From contig DASWKF010000094.1 of the NCBI GenBank assembly GCA_036396795.1, forward strand, positions 37,054 through 101,053: a DNA stretch of 64,000 nt. Reading direction: 5' to 3'. Position numbers and translations under genes: made by a program. Of the stretch, positions 29,194 through 36,366 are shown piece by piece (the stretch's first letter is position 1; the number at the start of each line of letters is the position of its first letter). The stretch is from JAHEEM01 sp036396795. Lineage in GTDB: Bacteria > Pseudomonadota > Gammaproteobacteria > Steroidobacterales > Rariloculaceae. The notes beneath the pieces are model-generated. The model ran no database searches. It saw only the letters and a program-made list of their open reading frames with translations, and was not told where the DNA came from.

Positions 29194-29442
29194 TCAGGGC
29201 GTGGCCCGTATCGATGGCCGCCTGGCCCTGCGCCGCGTCAGCAAGCGTGAGATATGAAAAACGTTCAACGCGACGAAGAACAAGTTCCACCAGACGACAG
29301 TCATGAGCGGCTCCGGTTGCAGATAGAAATAGCCGACCAGACACATCGCGGCCGTGATCGTGAGCGCGCGCAGGCGCAATATGTCCTGCACGAAGTAGGA
29401 CGCCAAATAGAGCGTATTCGCGATATAGATTAAGGCTTCCAT
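29194..29442 (-). CDS. Small three-helix membrane protein
   Basis: Predicted inner-membrane protein of 82 residues with three hydrophobic segments (about 4-20, 25-42, 47-64) and an Arg-rich C-terminus (TRRRARRPS). The pattern YLASYFVQDILRLRALTI...WNLFFVALNVFHI resembles the membrane part of Popeye-type or YgjV-like proteins, but the match is loose and no soluble domain follows. The ribosome-binding site is weak. It may act alone or be a truncated remnant in the island. Confidence 0.55.
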   Translation of the reverse strand: MEALIYIANTLYLASYFVQDILRLRALTITAAMCLVGYFYLQPEPLMTVVWWNLFFVALNVFHISRLLTRRRARRPSIRATP

Positions 29443-29539
29443 TGTTTTGGCTTACCCTTACCGAATGATGGCCCGGCCGGTCCGCTCACCCCGGCGCACA
29501 AGACACAGGGGTTCGCGGTGCCGGAGCCGCGGGACGGTA

Positions 29540-30394
29540 TCAGGCGGATCGCTTGGTGACGACAACCTCCACATACTCGGCCGGGACGACCATCGTGCCG
29601 TCATGGGCGACGTTGCAGCGGTCGATCAACGCGAGCAGGTCGATGGTAAGCTGCTCCTGCGCGGCCTCCTCGAGGGCGCCGAACGCCTTTTGCAGCGGAC
29701 CATAGACCTCGCGCCAGAGCTCGAGCCAGTGGCGCGGCGACTTGTAGCGCCACACGTAGGTCTCTGCGGTGATTTCGATCGTGTTTGAATCCGTGTCGAA
29801 TAGCTCGTTGAGGCGGTCCCTCGTGCCCCAGAGCGCCGGGGACTTGAGTCCCGCGGGCGGCGGCAGGTGTTTGCCGATCGTCTTGAACAACTGGCCGATG
29901 AAGCTCTCCGGCGTCCAGTTCGCGAGACCAATTTTCCCACCCGGACGGGTGACGCGCAGCATTTCGGCCGCGGCGCGATCCTGATCGGGTGCAAACATCA
30001 CCCCGAAGCTCGAGGTGACGATGTCGAACGAGGCATCGGCGAACGACAGCTGCTCGGCATCAGCCTCTTGAAACGAAATCTCGAGACCTTCGCTTTCGGC
30101 GCGTTGTCTGCCGCGCTCGAGGAGCGCGGGCACGTAGTCGGTCGACGTCACGTCGCAGAAGCGGCGTGCGGCGGCGAGCGAGACGTTGCCGTTGCCGGCG
30201 GCCACATCGAGGACGCGCTGGCCGGAGCGGACATCGAGTGTCTCGCAGAGGCGCTCGCCCACGATCTGGAGCGTGGTGCCGACTACGGAGTAGTCGCCAG
30301 CGGTCCAGGCCGCGCGTTGTTTGGACTTGATCGCGACAAAATCCGGCGTGGCGGATGGGGCGGGGGCGATCGATATTGTGTTGAGGTTGGTCAT
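29540..30394 (-). CDS. Class I SAM-dependent methyltransferase
   Basis: Predicted small-molecule methyltransferase of 284 residues of the UbiE/Methyltransf_11 type. Motif I VLDVAAGNGNVS is near residues 64-75, the acidic residue of motif II lies in TSTDYVPALL, and motif IV is FDIVTSSFGVMFA. AAGGAG lies 9 bases before the ATG. It is divergent from the winged-helix/TPR regulator, with about 170 bases between them, so the regulator may control it. The substrate is unknown; the C-terminal half shows nothing recognisable. Confidence 0.85.
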   Translation of the reverse strand: MTNLNTISIAPAPSATPDFVAIKSKQRAAWTAGDYSVVGTTLQIVGERLCETLDVRSGQRVLDVAAGNGNVSLAAARRFCDVTSTDYVPALLERGRQRAESEGLEISFQEADAEQLSFADASFDIVTSSFGVMFAPDQDRAAAEMLRVTRPGGKIGLANWTPESFIGQLFKTIGKHLPPPAGLKSPALWGTRDRLNELFDTDSNTIEITAETYVWRYKSPRHWLELWREVYGPLQKAFGALEEAAQEQLTIDLLALIDRCNVAHDGTMVVPAEYVEVVVTKRSA

Positions 30395-30563
30395 TCTGGT
30401 ATCTCCTTGTATTGTGGGACTGCGGGGTTGACAGCGACTTCGAGATGTCCATATTCAGGAATACGCCGCGGGGAAGCTTGCAGGCGGAATGGAGAATTCC
30501 TGCAGACCCCCTGTAGAACGCCCGTTTGACCCCCGCCACCTTCTACGAAAATGGTGTTCCCCG

Positions 30564-32144
30564 ATGGTTTACCGCTTCGACACCTTTGAGTTGGACATGG
30601 ATCGCTTTGAATTGCGAAGAGACGGCGCGCCTGTGGCGGTCGAGCCCCAGGTGTTTGCGTTGCTGGCGCTGTTGGTCACCAATCGTGAACGCATGGTCCC
30701 TAAGGACGAGATCCACGAGAGGATATGGAGTGGCCGGATCGTGTCCGAGGCCGCTTTGAGCAGTCGGATCCGGTCGGTTCGGCACGCCATAGGCGACGAT
30801 GGCGGTGCCCAGCGCTTGATCCGCACAGTACACGGAAGGGGATTCCGATTTGTCGGGGAAGTCACTGATGTCATGGGCGTGGTGACATCACCCGACCAGT
30901 CCAACGCGAAGCTCGTGCCTGATAGCGCCGCAGCCGGGTCGGACACGACGCGCCCCGTCATCGCCGTGCAGCCGTTCGCCAACTTGTCGGACGCCGCCGA
31001 GCAGGCGTATTTTTCCGATGCCATCACGACCGACATCGTCACCAACCTGTCGAAGCACCGTTGGCTGGACGTGATCGCGCGCAACGCGATGCTCGGCAGC
31101 GACGGCAAACCGGGCGATGTCCGGCAACTCGCCCGCGAGCTCGGGATCGCGTATGTCGTGGAGGGGAGCGTGCGCCGGGCGGGGAGCCGAATACGCGTGA
31201 CGGCGCAGCTGCACGATGCCACCACCGGTATCAACCTCTGGTCCGATCGCTACGATCGCGGTCTCGAGGATGTATTTGCCGTCCAGGACGAGATCACTGC
31301 AATGATCGCGGCTCGCGTGGAACCGGAGATCGGGCTGGCGGAGCGGCAGAAAGTGTTGCGAGCCGGCAGCCGCGACCTGCGCGCTTGGGACTGTTACCAC
31401 CTCGGCTTGGCGCAGTTCTTCCGGTTCACCACCGAGGGGAGCCGGGAAGCGCAACGGCTGCTTCAGCAGAGTTGCGAACTCGATCCGAACTTCGGCGAGG
31501 CGCATGCGTGGTGGGCGTACGCCGTGGTTCTCGGGATGGTCTATTGGGACACGGAACCCACTGACGACCTGCTTGACCGGGCACTGGCCGCGACGAGACG
31601 GGCGCTCGATCTCGACGATCAGAACGCCGTGTTCTATGCGCTGAAGGCTCGCGTGCAACTCGCGCGGGGAGAATACGAGAGCGCGATCGCCGAGAACGAG
31701 ATCGCGATCAGCCTGAACCCGACCCTCGCCGCCGCTCATTGCGGGCTGGCTGATTCGCTCGCCTATGAAGGGCGCTATGAGGAGGCGATTGAAGGGTTTC
31801 AACGCGCCATCGACCTCAGCCCGAACGACCCCCAGCGCTGGGCGTTTCTCACCTACGGGGCACTCGCGCTGATCCTCATGGGCGACTACGAAGCCGCGAT
31901 TACATGGGCCGATCGCGCGAGCCTGATTCCAAACTGTCAATACTGGACGACCGCGCACAAGGCCGTGGCACTCGCCCTTCTCGACCGGCGCGACGAGGCG
32001 CGCAAGACCCTCGATCGACTCCTGGAGGAGAAGCCGGAGTTTTCGCGCATGTTTGCCCGGAAGAAACTCTTCTATCTGAAACGACCCGAGCAAGTGCGGC
32101 TCTATCTCGACGGGCTCAAGGAGGCCGGCGTGCCGGATCGGTAA
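30564..32144 (+). CDS. Winged-helix (CadC/OmpR-type) regulator with TolB-like and TPR domains
   Basis: Transcription factor of 526 residues. An OmpR/PhoB-type winged helix (1-100: VYRFDTFELDMDRFELRRDG, then RTVHGRGFRFVGEV) is fused to a TolB-like sensory domain (about 130-280: VIAVQPFANLSD, YVVEGSVRRAGSRIRVTAQL) and several TPR helices to the end. There is no receiver domain and no clear membrane helix, unlike CadC itself. The ATG at 30564 is chosen over an upstream frame extension because the winged helix begins immediately. Regulators of this type are usually local, so the divergent methyltransferase gene is the first candidate target. Confidence 0.85.
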   Translation: MVYRFDTFELDMDRFELRRDGAPVAVEPQVFALLALLVTNRERMVPKDEIHERIWSGRIVSEAALSSRIRSVRHAIGDDGGAQRLIRTVHGRGFRFVGEVTDVMGVVTSPDQSNAKLVPDSAAAGSDTTRPVIAVQPFANLSDAAEQAYFSDAITTDIVTNLSKHRWLDVIARNAMLGSDGKPGDVRQLARELGIAYVVEGSVRRAGSRIRVTAQLHDATTGINLWSDRYDRGLEDVFAVQDEITAMIAARVEPEIGLAERQKVLRAGSRDLRAWDCYHLGLAQFFRFTTEGSREAQRLLQQSCELDPNFGEAHAWWAYAVVLGMVYWDTEPTDDLLDRALAATRRALDLDDQNAVFYALKARVQLARGEYESAIAENEIAISLNPTLAAAHCGLADSLAYEGRYEEAIEGFQRAIDLSPNDPQRWAFLTYGALALILMGDYEAAITWADRASLIPNCQYWTTAHKAVALALLDRRDEARKTLDRLLEEKPEFSRMFARKKLFYLKRPEQVRLYLDGLKEAGVPDR

Positions 32145-32187
32145 AGTAATGAACCAGGCTGTCGGTCGACCGCCGCCATACGTAAGC

Positions 32188-32487
32188 TCACACCCCGGCG
32201 ACAGCCTCGAAATCAGCCAAGTCCCGCGCATATTTCAAACAGGCGACAACGTCCTCCGCCGTGATATCCGGATACTCGCGCAGGATGTCCTCCGTGGACT
32301 CGCCGGCGGCGACGTAGCCGAGGATCAATGCCACAGGTATGCGTGTCCCCTTGATGCACGGCTTGCCGTGCAGAATCTGGGGATCAACCTCAATGTGATC
32401 GTGCCAATCGGGTTCATGACGTCTGACTCTCGGGCCAAAGCGAGGCGGACCCAGGGTCGGAATCGGCATTTCTGCGCCGCGATTCAT
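32188..32487 (-). CDS. DUF433 protein (VapB45-like antitoxin family), orphan
   Basis: The product has 99 residues. The DUF433 core reads IEVDPQILHGKPCIKGTRIPVALIL, then GESTEDILREYPDITAEDVVACLKYARD, a helix-turn-helix-like fold proposed to act as antitoxin with PIN-like DUF5615 proteins. No such partner lies on either side: downstream on its strand there are only 43 bases to the end of the regulator gene. Starts at 32487 or 32469 are both possible. Confidence 0.75.
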   Translation of the reverse strand: MNRGAEMPIPTLGPPRFGPRVRRHEPDWHDHIEVDPQILHGKPCIKGTRIPVALILGYVAAGESTEDILREYPDITAEDVVACLKYARDLADFEAVAGV

Positions 32488-32581
32488 CAGCTCCGAGCGC
32501 GCATTCAATCTTCACCGACCTTTATCGGAGGCATTTCCGACGCCCCATCACACTTGAACGCCCGCGAGTCGTTAGGCCCGG

Positions 32582-32816
32582 CTCGACCGATTCTGTGGAA
32601 AAACCCTGCTTCTCGCGAGGGGTCATATTTCAGTTGCGCGTTGAGCGACTTTCCCTACTCTAGATACAAGGGGGTAGCGATCAGGAGGTGAAGACTCGCT
32701 CAGACGCCCCTCAGGAGCTGAGACAGCAGCTCCAGGTTGCGCGTCTGATCTTCGAAAAAAATCGCATCGAATTTCGTCAGTGAAGAATTTCGGAGTTTTT
32801 CAACGGTATCGGCCAG
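32582..32816. mobile_element. Probable insertion-sequence or MITE remnant
   Basis: Imperfect inverted repeats at 32582-32604 and 32795-32816 (core GTTTTTC, then an ATCGG block; about 16 of 20 aligned bases match) bracket about 235 bases with no gene. The GAGTTTTTC-type end resembles termini of transposase-bearing elements, but no transposase reading frame survives. It lies inside the 350-base DUF433-GNAT gap; I see nothing else there. Confidence 0.45.
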
Positions 32817-32837
32817 AACGTGACGCTCGGTTTCGTC

Positions 32838-33347
32838 TCAGAATCGGTAACGCATGTGGCAACTCGTCAGCGAGACATCCGGGCCCATCTGAATATCGAA
32901 AACTCCGATTCGCTCGAAACCCAAAGCGGAGTAAAAGCACTCTGCATTTAAGGACGAGTAGCACTCAAACTCGCGAATGCCAGACGCGCGGGCGTCCTCT
33001 TCACATCTCCGAAAGATGGCGCGTCCGATCCCTTTCCTGGTCCAGTCGGGGTGAGTTCCAAAGTGCCGAATATGGCCTACACCTTCCACTGCGGTCTCTC
33101 CCCCCGGATGTTCTCGAGTCCAGCCACCGCAGCCAACAGCGGTCCCGTCCTCTGACTCTGCCACGTAGAACGTGCCAGACGAGAGTAGTTTAGGGTTGGC
33201 GCGAGTCATTTGCTCCAGCGCGGGGTCAAGCATCGCGGAATCGTAGGTTGACTTCATCAGTATCGGATACGACGCTTGAAGTAGCTCGGATACAGTCGCG
33301 ATATCATCGGCATCGGCTTTCCTGACTGAGTATCTGGTCTGAACCAT
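32838..33347 (-). CDS. GNAT family N-acetyltransferase
   Basis: Acetyl-CoA-dependent acetyltransferase of 169 residues. The beta-4 strand and the CoA-binding loop are recognisable: GHIRHFGTHPDWTRKGIGRAIF has the R/Q-x-x-G-x-G/A pattern (RKGIGRA), and the C-terminal SSLNAECFYSALGFERIG has the usual FYxxxGF segment. The substrate cannot be predicted. It sits in the island between IS-like debris and a toxin-antitoxin pair. Confidence 0.87.
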   Translation of the reverse strand: MVQTRYSVRKADADDIATVSELLQASYPILMKSTYDSAMLDPALEQMTRANPKLLSSGTFYVAESEDGTAVGCGGWTREHPGGETAVEGVGHIRHFGTHPDWTRKGIGRAIFRRCEEDARASGIREFECYSSLNAECFYSALGFERIGVFDIQMGPDVSLTSCHMRYRF

Positions 33348-33599
33348 TTACGACCAATCCAATAAGTTCGTGACAGTCCGGTTCGGGTCGTACTGAGCCT
33401 GCCGCATCATACCGCCCGACCGACAGCCTTCGGGGAATCGCGGTCGCCCGAATGGCCGAACTGGGGACAATCGCCCGTCAGCCCACGGCCAGCGGGTGTT
33501 GGGTCAGGGTGTGCGATCGAACGGTCAACAGGCGTTGAGGGCCGAGAACGTACGTGAGCTTGCGTTTCCACGCCAAGGGGCGCTGACGGTTTCGCAAAA
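33348..33599. other. Gene-free stretch upstream of the toxin-antitoxin pair
   Basis: About 250 bases between the GNAT start and the operator of the Phd-like gene. It has no plausible gene. The text is rich in CGACCG and GGTC words, reminiscent of decayed spacer DNA in islands. No attC site could be assembled. Confidence 0.5.
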
Positions 33600-33618
33600 T
33601 ACGAAAGTTTCGTATAAT
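33600..33618 (+). promoter_or_regulatory. Operator-promoter of the Phd/PemK-like pair
   Basis: A perfect odd palindrome, TACGAAA-G-TTTCGTA (33600-33614), overlaps a consensus -10 box TATAAT (33613-33618). A weak -35 (TTTCGC, 33590-33595) lies 17 bases before it. The antitoxin ATG follows at 33650. This is the expected layout for autoregulation by a Phd-type antitoxin. Confidence 0.7.
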
Positions 33619-33649
33619 GCGGACATCGTTTTGCTTTGGGAGATGGGCT

Positions 33650-33904
33650 ATGGCCAGAGTCCCTGCCAGCGAATTTCAGCGCGAGTTTGGCCGCCTACGG
33701 GGCGTGGCCCATCGGGAAGCGGTGATTGTGACCAGTCACGGTCGCGATGATGTAGTGTTGCTGTCGGCCGAGGAATACCAGCGCCTGCGAAGCCTGGATC
33801 GACGGGCCATGCATGTCTCCGAGCTCACCGACGACGATCTTGCCGCGCTGGATGCAGTGGAGATCCCAGCAGAAGCCGCGCGCTACAACCACGAAATGAC
33901 CTGA
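33650..33904 (+). CDS. Phd/YefM-family antitoxin
   Basis: Antitoxin of 84 residues. The N-terminal half (ARVPASEFQREFGRL, then AVIVTSHGRDDVVLLSAEEYQRL) is the Phd/YefM DNA-binding fold. The acidic C-terminus (ELTDDDLAALDAVEIP) would be the toxin-wrapping tail. The ATG at 33650 is taken because it begins at the domain. The stop lies 10 bases before the toxin gene. It probably binds the palindrome at 33600-33614. Confidence 0.85.
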   Translation: MARVPASEFQREFGRLRGVAHREAVIVTSHGRDDVVLLSAEEYQRLRSLDRRAMHVSELTDDDLAALDAVEIPAEAARYNHEMT

Positions 33905-33914
33905 CCACCCCACG

Positions 33915-34343
33915 ATGGCCCTTCCACTCCCCCAACCGGGTGAGGTCATCCGTTATGCCTATCTCTGGTGGAACGAAGCACGCATGGGCGGGGAGGATGG
34001 GGCCAAGGACCGTCCGTGCAGCGTCGTGCTGACCCGCATCACCGATGCCGGTCGTACGGTGGCGTATGTTCTTCCCATCACGCACACGCCACCCCTCAAA
34101 AAGGAAGACGGCGTAGAAATCCCGCAAGCCACCAAACGGCGTCTCGGATTGGATATCGAACGGTCGTGGATCATAACGACGGAACTCAATCGATTCACTT
34201 GGCCTGGCCCTGATCTGAGACCGACCGCTGCCGGCGAATACGTCTACGGCTATTTGCCGGAGAAACTGATGCGCATTGTGTTGAGGCAGGTCAAGGAACA
34301 CGCTCGGGAGAAACAACTCAAGAGTGTTGTGAGAACGGAGTGA
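33915..34343 (+). CDS. PemK/MazF-like toxin
   Basis: The product has 142 residues. The opening PGEVIRYAYLWWNEARMGGEDGAKDRPCSVVLTR follows the PemK/MazF plan (G-x-I/V-x-x-Y/W near the start, then KxRPxxV), and a positively charged C-terminus follows. Members are usually mRNA interferases, and this one is longer than MazF (about 110). Its pairing with a Phd-type rather than a MazE-type antitoxin makes it a hybrid module. It is the last gene before the right island end. Confidence 0.68.
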   Translation: MALPLPQPGEVIRYAYLWWNEARMGGEDGAKDRPCSVVLTRITDAGRTVAYVLPITHTPPLKKEDGVEIPQATKRRLGLDIERSWIITTELNRFTWPGPDLRPTAAGEYVYGYLPEKLMRIVLRQVKEHAREKQLKSVVRTE

Positions 34344-34532
34344 CCAGCTACATCGCCAGCGTCAAGGCGCAACTTCCGGAGCTGGGGTGCGCAAAGTGAG
34401 TAACTACCTATGACGCGGCCTGCTTGTTCGGTTTGGCTCTGGCGGGCTATGGCGCCAACGAACCCACGGGCGGATATTCTGGCGCCGCACAACCGGGTGG
34501 GCTCGGCCAACGAGCTGCGCTGAATCCGCGGA

Positions 34533-34561
34533 CGAAGGTTCGAATCCTCCCTCTCCGCCAT
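34533..34561 (+). repeat. attR: degenerate copy of the tRNA-Ser 3' end
   Basis: Repeats the T-arm and acceptor end of the tRNA at 28574-28603 with one G-to-A change and one missing C, including the encoded CCA. No acceptor 5' half, D-arm or anticodon arm precedes it, so it is not a functional tRNA. Bases 34344-34532 before it hold no gene. It marks the right end of the island. Confidence 0.85.
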
Positions 34562-34579
34562 CACCTCCTGCGGAGGATT

Positions 34580-35044
34580 TTATCGCTTCTCCTGTACGGA
34601 CCAGCCCGATCGGCTCGCGGCAACCAGGCTCGCCCAATCATCCGGCGGATTGCCTCGTTCGAGCATCTTCTCGAACACCGCGTAGGGATCGGACTTGCTG
34701 CCCGCCGCGCGCAGCGTCTGCTCGTCGTTCACCCAGGCAAACACGATCGTCTTCACCTTGGAATCGTAACGAAAGAACAACCGAAACCGCCGACCGATCT
34801 TCGCACGACGCCAGTGACGATGGGCCGGCCCCAACGTGTTGCCCTGCCGGTACTCGTCCCGTGCCGGGTCGCTGGGCACGGCCTCCAGGATCAACAGGCT
34901 CAGTGCGCGGAACAGCTTGACGTTGGCGTTGCGCGTGAAGCCCTTCGGGTCGCTGCGCTCTGCGCGCTCGGCCGCAGTGTGCAACTTCCGCAGTTGCTCC
35001 ACGATGCACTCATGGAACAGCAGTATCCAGCCATGACGCTGCAT
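34580..35044 (-). CDS. YhaV-type toxin (ribosome-dependent RNase)
   Basis: The product has 154 residues and matches the YhaV family: WILLFHECIVEQLRKL near the start, then GNTLGPAHRHWRRAKIGRRFRLFFRYDSK and VFAWVNDEQTLRAAGSKSDPYAVFEKML. YhaV is a RelE-superfamily RNase that blocks growth unless held by PrlF. The ATG at 35044 overlaps the antitoxin stop (TGATG), so the pair is translationally coupled. It begins just outside the island attR. Confidence 0.9.
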   Translation of the reverse strand: MQRHGWILLFHECIVEQLRKLHTAAERAERSDPKGFTRNANVKLFRALSLLILEAVPSDPARDEYRQGNTLGPAHRHWRRAKIGRRFRLFFRYDSKVKTIVFAWVNDEQTLRAAGSKSDPYAVFEKMLERGNPPDDWASLVAASRSGWSVQEKR

Positions 35045-35361
35045 CAAAGCGCGACTTCGCCCTCGATCTCTTCACCGAGGTCTTCGGCGTGGCCGACGTT
35101 GGCGAGCATGGCCCGCGCGAGCTCCTCCGGGAGTGCTCGGACGTTTCGGCACTCGCGGATTTCGGCTTCCAGCAAGCCCAGGAAAGCGCCGATCGCCGGG
35201 TCCTCGTGCTCGGTCTCGGCACGGGTGACGACGACTTCGCCGTCGCGCAGCTCGAACGCCACCTTGCCGCCGGTGGTCACACCCAGGGCCTGCCGGATCG
35301 ACTTGGGCAAGGTGATCTGCCCCTTGGACGTGAGCCTGGCGAGCTCGTGGATGCTGGGCAT
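35044..35361 (-). CDS. PrlF-family antitoxin (AbrB-fold)
   Basis: Antitoxin to YhaV, 105 residues. The N-terminal SpoVT/AbrB swapped-hairpin domain reads LARLTSKGQITLPKSIRQALGV, with FELRDGEVVVTRA and an acidic C-terminal tail. An upstream in-frame ATG at 35388 lies at the predicted transcription start and has no leader, so the ATG at 35361 is preferred. A palindromic operator lies directly upstream. Confidence 0.9.
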   Translation of the reverse strand: MPSIHELARLTSKGQITLPKSIRQALGVTTGGKVAFELRDGEVVVTRAETEHEDPAIGAFLGLLEAEIRECRNVRALPEELARAMLANVGHAEDLGEEIEGEVAL

Positions 35362-35394
35362 GCTCGGGTTCCTATCTCTCGTTCTCATGCCCAG

Positions 35395-35423
35395 AGAGTA
35401 AGGAATATTCCTTACCTTGTCAA
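35395..35423 (-). promoter_or_regulatory. prlF-yhaV promoter with an 18-bp palindromic operator
   Basis: On the minus strand a perfect -35 TTGACA (35423-35418), a 17-base spacer and a weak -10 TACTCT (35400-35395) overlap a perfect 18-bp palindrome, GTAAGGAATATTCCTTAC (35398-35415). An AbrB-fold antitoxin bound there would block RNA polymerase. Transcription should start near 35388. Between here and the cold-shock gene (35424-35688) I see only its leader. Confidence 0.75.
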
Positions 35424-35688
35424 TCCAGGCGAAAATCGGTTCGGTTCAGGGTCACGAGAATCAACCGCCTTACCGCGTTCCGCTTCGCGCACGAGCCGTC
35501 GATTTTCGCGAGCTGCGCGCTTGCTTTCCGCTAGGGAATGGCGCAGGCTGATCTGCATAATCTAGCCTTTTGGCTGCCTCGTCACTAGCCGCCCGCTCCC
35601 GGGCGCGCCATTCAAGACACCCACAACGAGCCTGATTATTCGCTCTCTGCGCCCGATTCGCGCGCGGTATCTGCATTTGGAGGCCTTG

Positions 35689-35892
35689 ATGGCTATCGGA
35701 ACAGTCAAGTTTTTTGACGCAGCAAGGGGATTTGGATTCATACAGCCGGAAGACGGCGCGAAAGACGTGTTCGTGCATAAGAGCGCCGTTGAGAGCGCCG
35801 GCATGACGACGCTCTCGGAAGGTCAGCGTGTCAGCTATGAGATCGTCACCGAGCGCGGTAAAACAGCGGCCGGTAAATTAGCGGCGGCTTAG
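35689..35892 (+). CDS. Cold-shock domain protein (CspA family)
   Basis: OB-fold RNA chaperone of 67 residues. MAIGTVKFFDAARGFGFIQPEDG carries RNP1 (GFGFI), and KDVFVHKSAV carries RNP2. The ATG at 35689 has GGAGG five to nine bases before it; the longer frame from a TTG upstream is rejected. The upstream region (roughly 35560-35688) may be a structured cold-shock leader. It is the first of three small RNA-binding or basic genes in a row. Confidence 0.93.
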   Translation: MAIGTVKFFDAARGFGFIQPEDGAKDVFVHKSAVESAGMTTLSEGQRVSYEIVTERGKTAAGKLAAA

Positions 35893-35941
35893 GCGCCCTG
35901 GCCGGAGCCGCAGTCGAGTGCGGCCCGGTTCGGACGCAAGC

Positions 35942-36193
35942 ATGAGCACGCGACTCCACATAGGCAATTTGCCCTCCTCTGCCACGGAAGCCGATCTCCG
36001 CTCAAAGTTCGGGCAGTTCGGAACCGTTGAGTCGGCCATCGTGGTCACCAATGCCCAGACGGGTCGCAGCACGCGCTTCGGCATCGTCGAGATGGCGAAT
36101 GACGTCGAGGCGCGGGCGGCCATCAACCGGCTGAATATGACTCAGTACGAGGACGTCATCATGTCGGTCAGTGCGATTCGGGTCGGCGGGTAG
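35942..36193 (+). CDS. RRM-domain RNA-binding protein
   Basis: Single RNA-recognition-motif protein of 83 residues. RNP2 is LHIGNLP (residues 4-10) and RNP1 is the slightly degenerate RFGIVEM, where the usual aromatic-rich form is KGFGFVEM. Bacterial single-RRM proteins of this kind are often cold-induced. It lies 49 bases after the cold-shock gene and probably shares its transcript. Confidence 0.9.
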   Translation: MSTRLHIGNLPSSATEADLRSKFGQFGTVESAIVVTNAQTGRSTRFGIVEMANDVEARAAINRLNMTQYEDVIMSVSAIRVGG

Positions 36194-36216
36194 AAACCGC
36201 CGGGAGCAGCGCCGCT

Positions 36217-36360
36217 ATGGCAGGACCAGGTCCGGAAACGCATGCCAAGCGACAACGTGAGCATGCAAAGCGCGAAAAACGTCGCTCGAAAGACGAGCGG
36301 CGTGCGGCGCGAAAAGCCGCGAAGCATTCCGACAAGCAGGTGGGCGAGCAGCCCTCTTGA
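36217..36360 (+). CDS. Very basic 47-residue protein
   Basis: Begins MAGPGPETHAKRQREHAKRE and ends GEQPS. About 17 of 47 residues are Lys or Arg (plus three His) against eight Asp or Glu, with no Cys and almost no hydrophobics, so it should be a disordered or single-helix nucleic-acid-binding peptide. GGGAG lies about 12 bases before the ATG. It starts 23 bases after the RRM stop in the same direction. No known family is recognised with certainty. Confidence 0.65.
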   Translation: MAGPGPETHAKRQREHAKREKRRSKDERRAARKAAKHSDKQVGEQPS

Positions 36361-36366
36361 GCATCC

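Larger units (their letters stand above)
28574..34561. mobile_element. Genomic island in tRNA-Ser, flanked by attL and attR
   Basis: The last 30 bases of the tRNA-Ser gene region (28574-28603) recur at 34533-34561 with one substitution and one deleted C. The 5.9 kb between them interrupts otherwise conserved chromosome order and is visibly less GC-rich. It carries accessory cargo: membrane protein, methyltransferase, regulator, DUF433, acetyltransferase and a toxin-antitoxin pair. No integrase or recombination directionality gene is recognisable, so the element is probably decayed and immobile. The end copy has lost the rest of the tRNA. Confidence 0.8.

Noticed and set aside
32500..32580. 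Integron attC site suggested by GTTAGGC at 32571-32577 next to small accessory genes.
   Set aside because: No matching RYYYAAC partner or second core was found upstream; one 7-mer is not enough.
34500..34559. A second tRNA-Ser gene.
   Set aside because: Only the T-arm and acceptor 3' end are present and one C is missing; it is an attachment-site copy.
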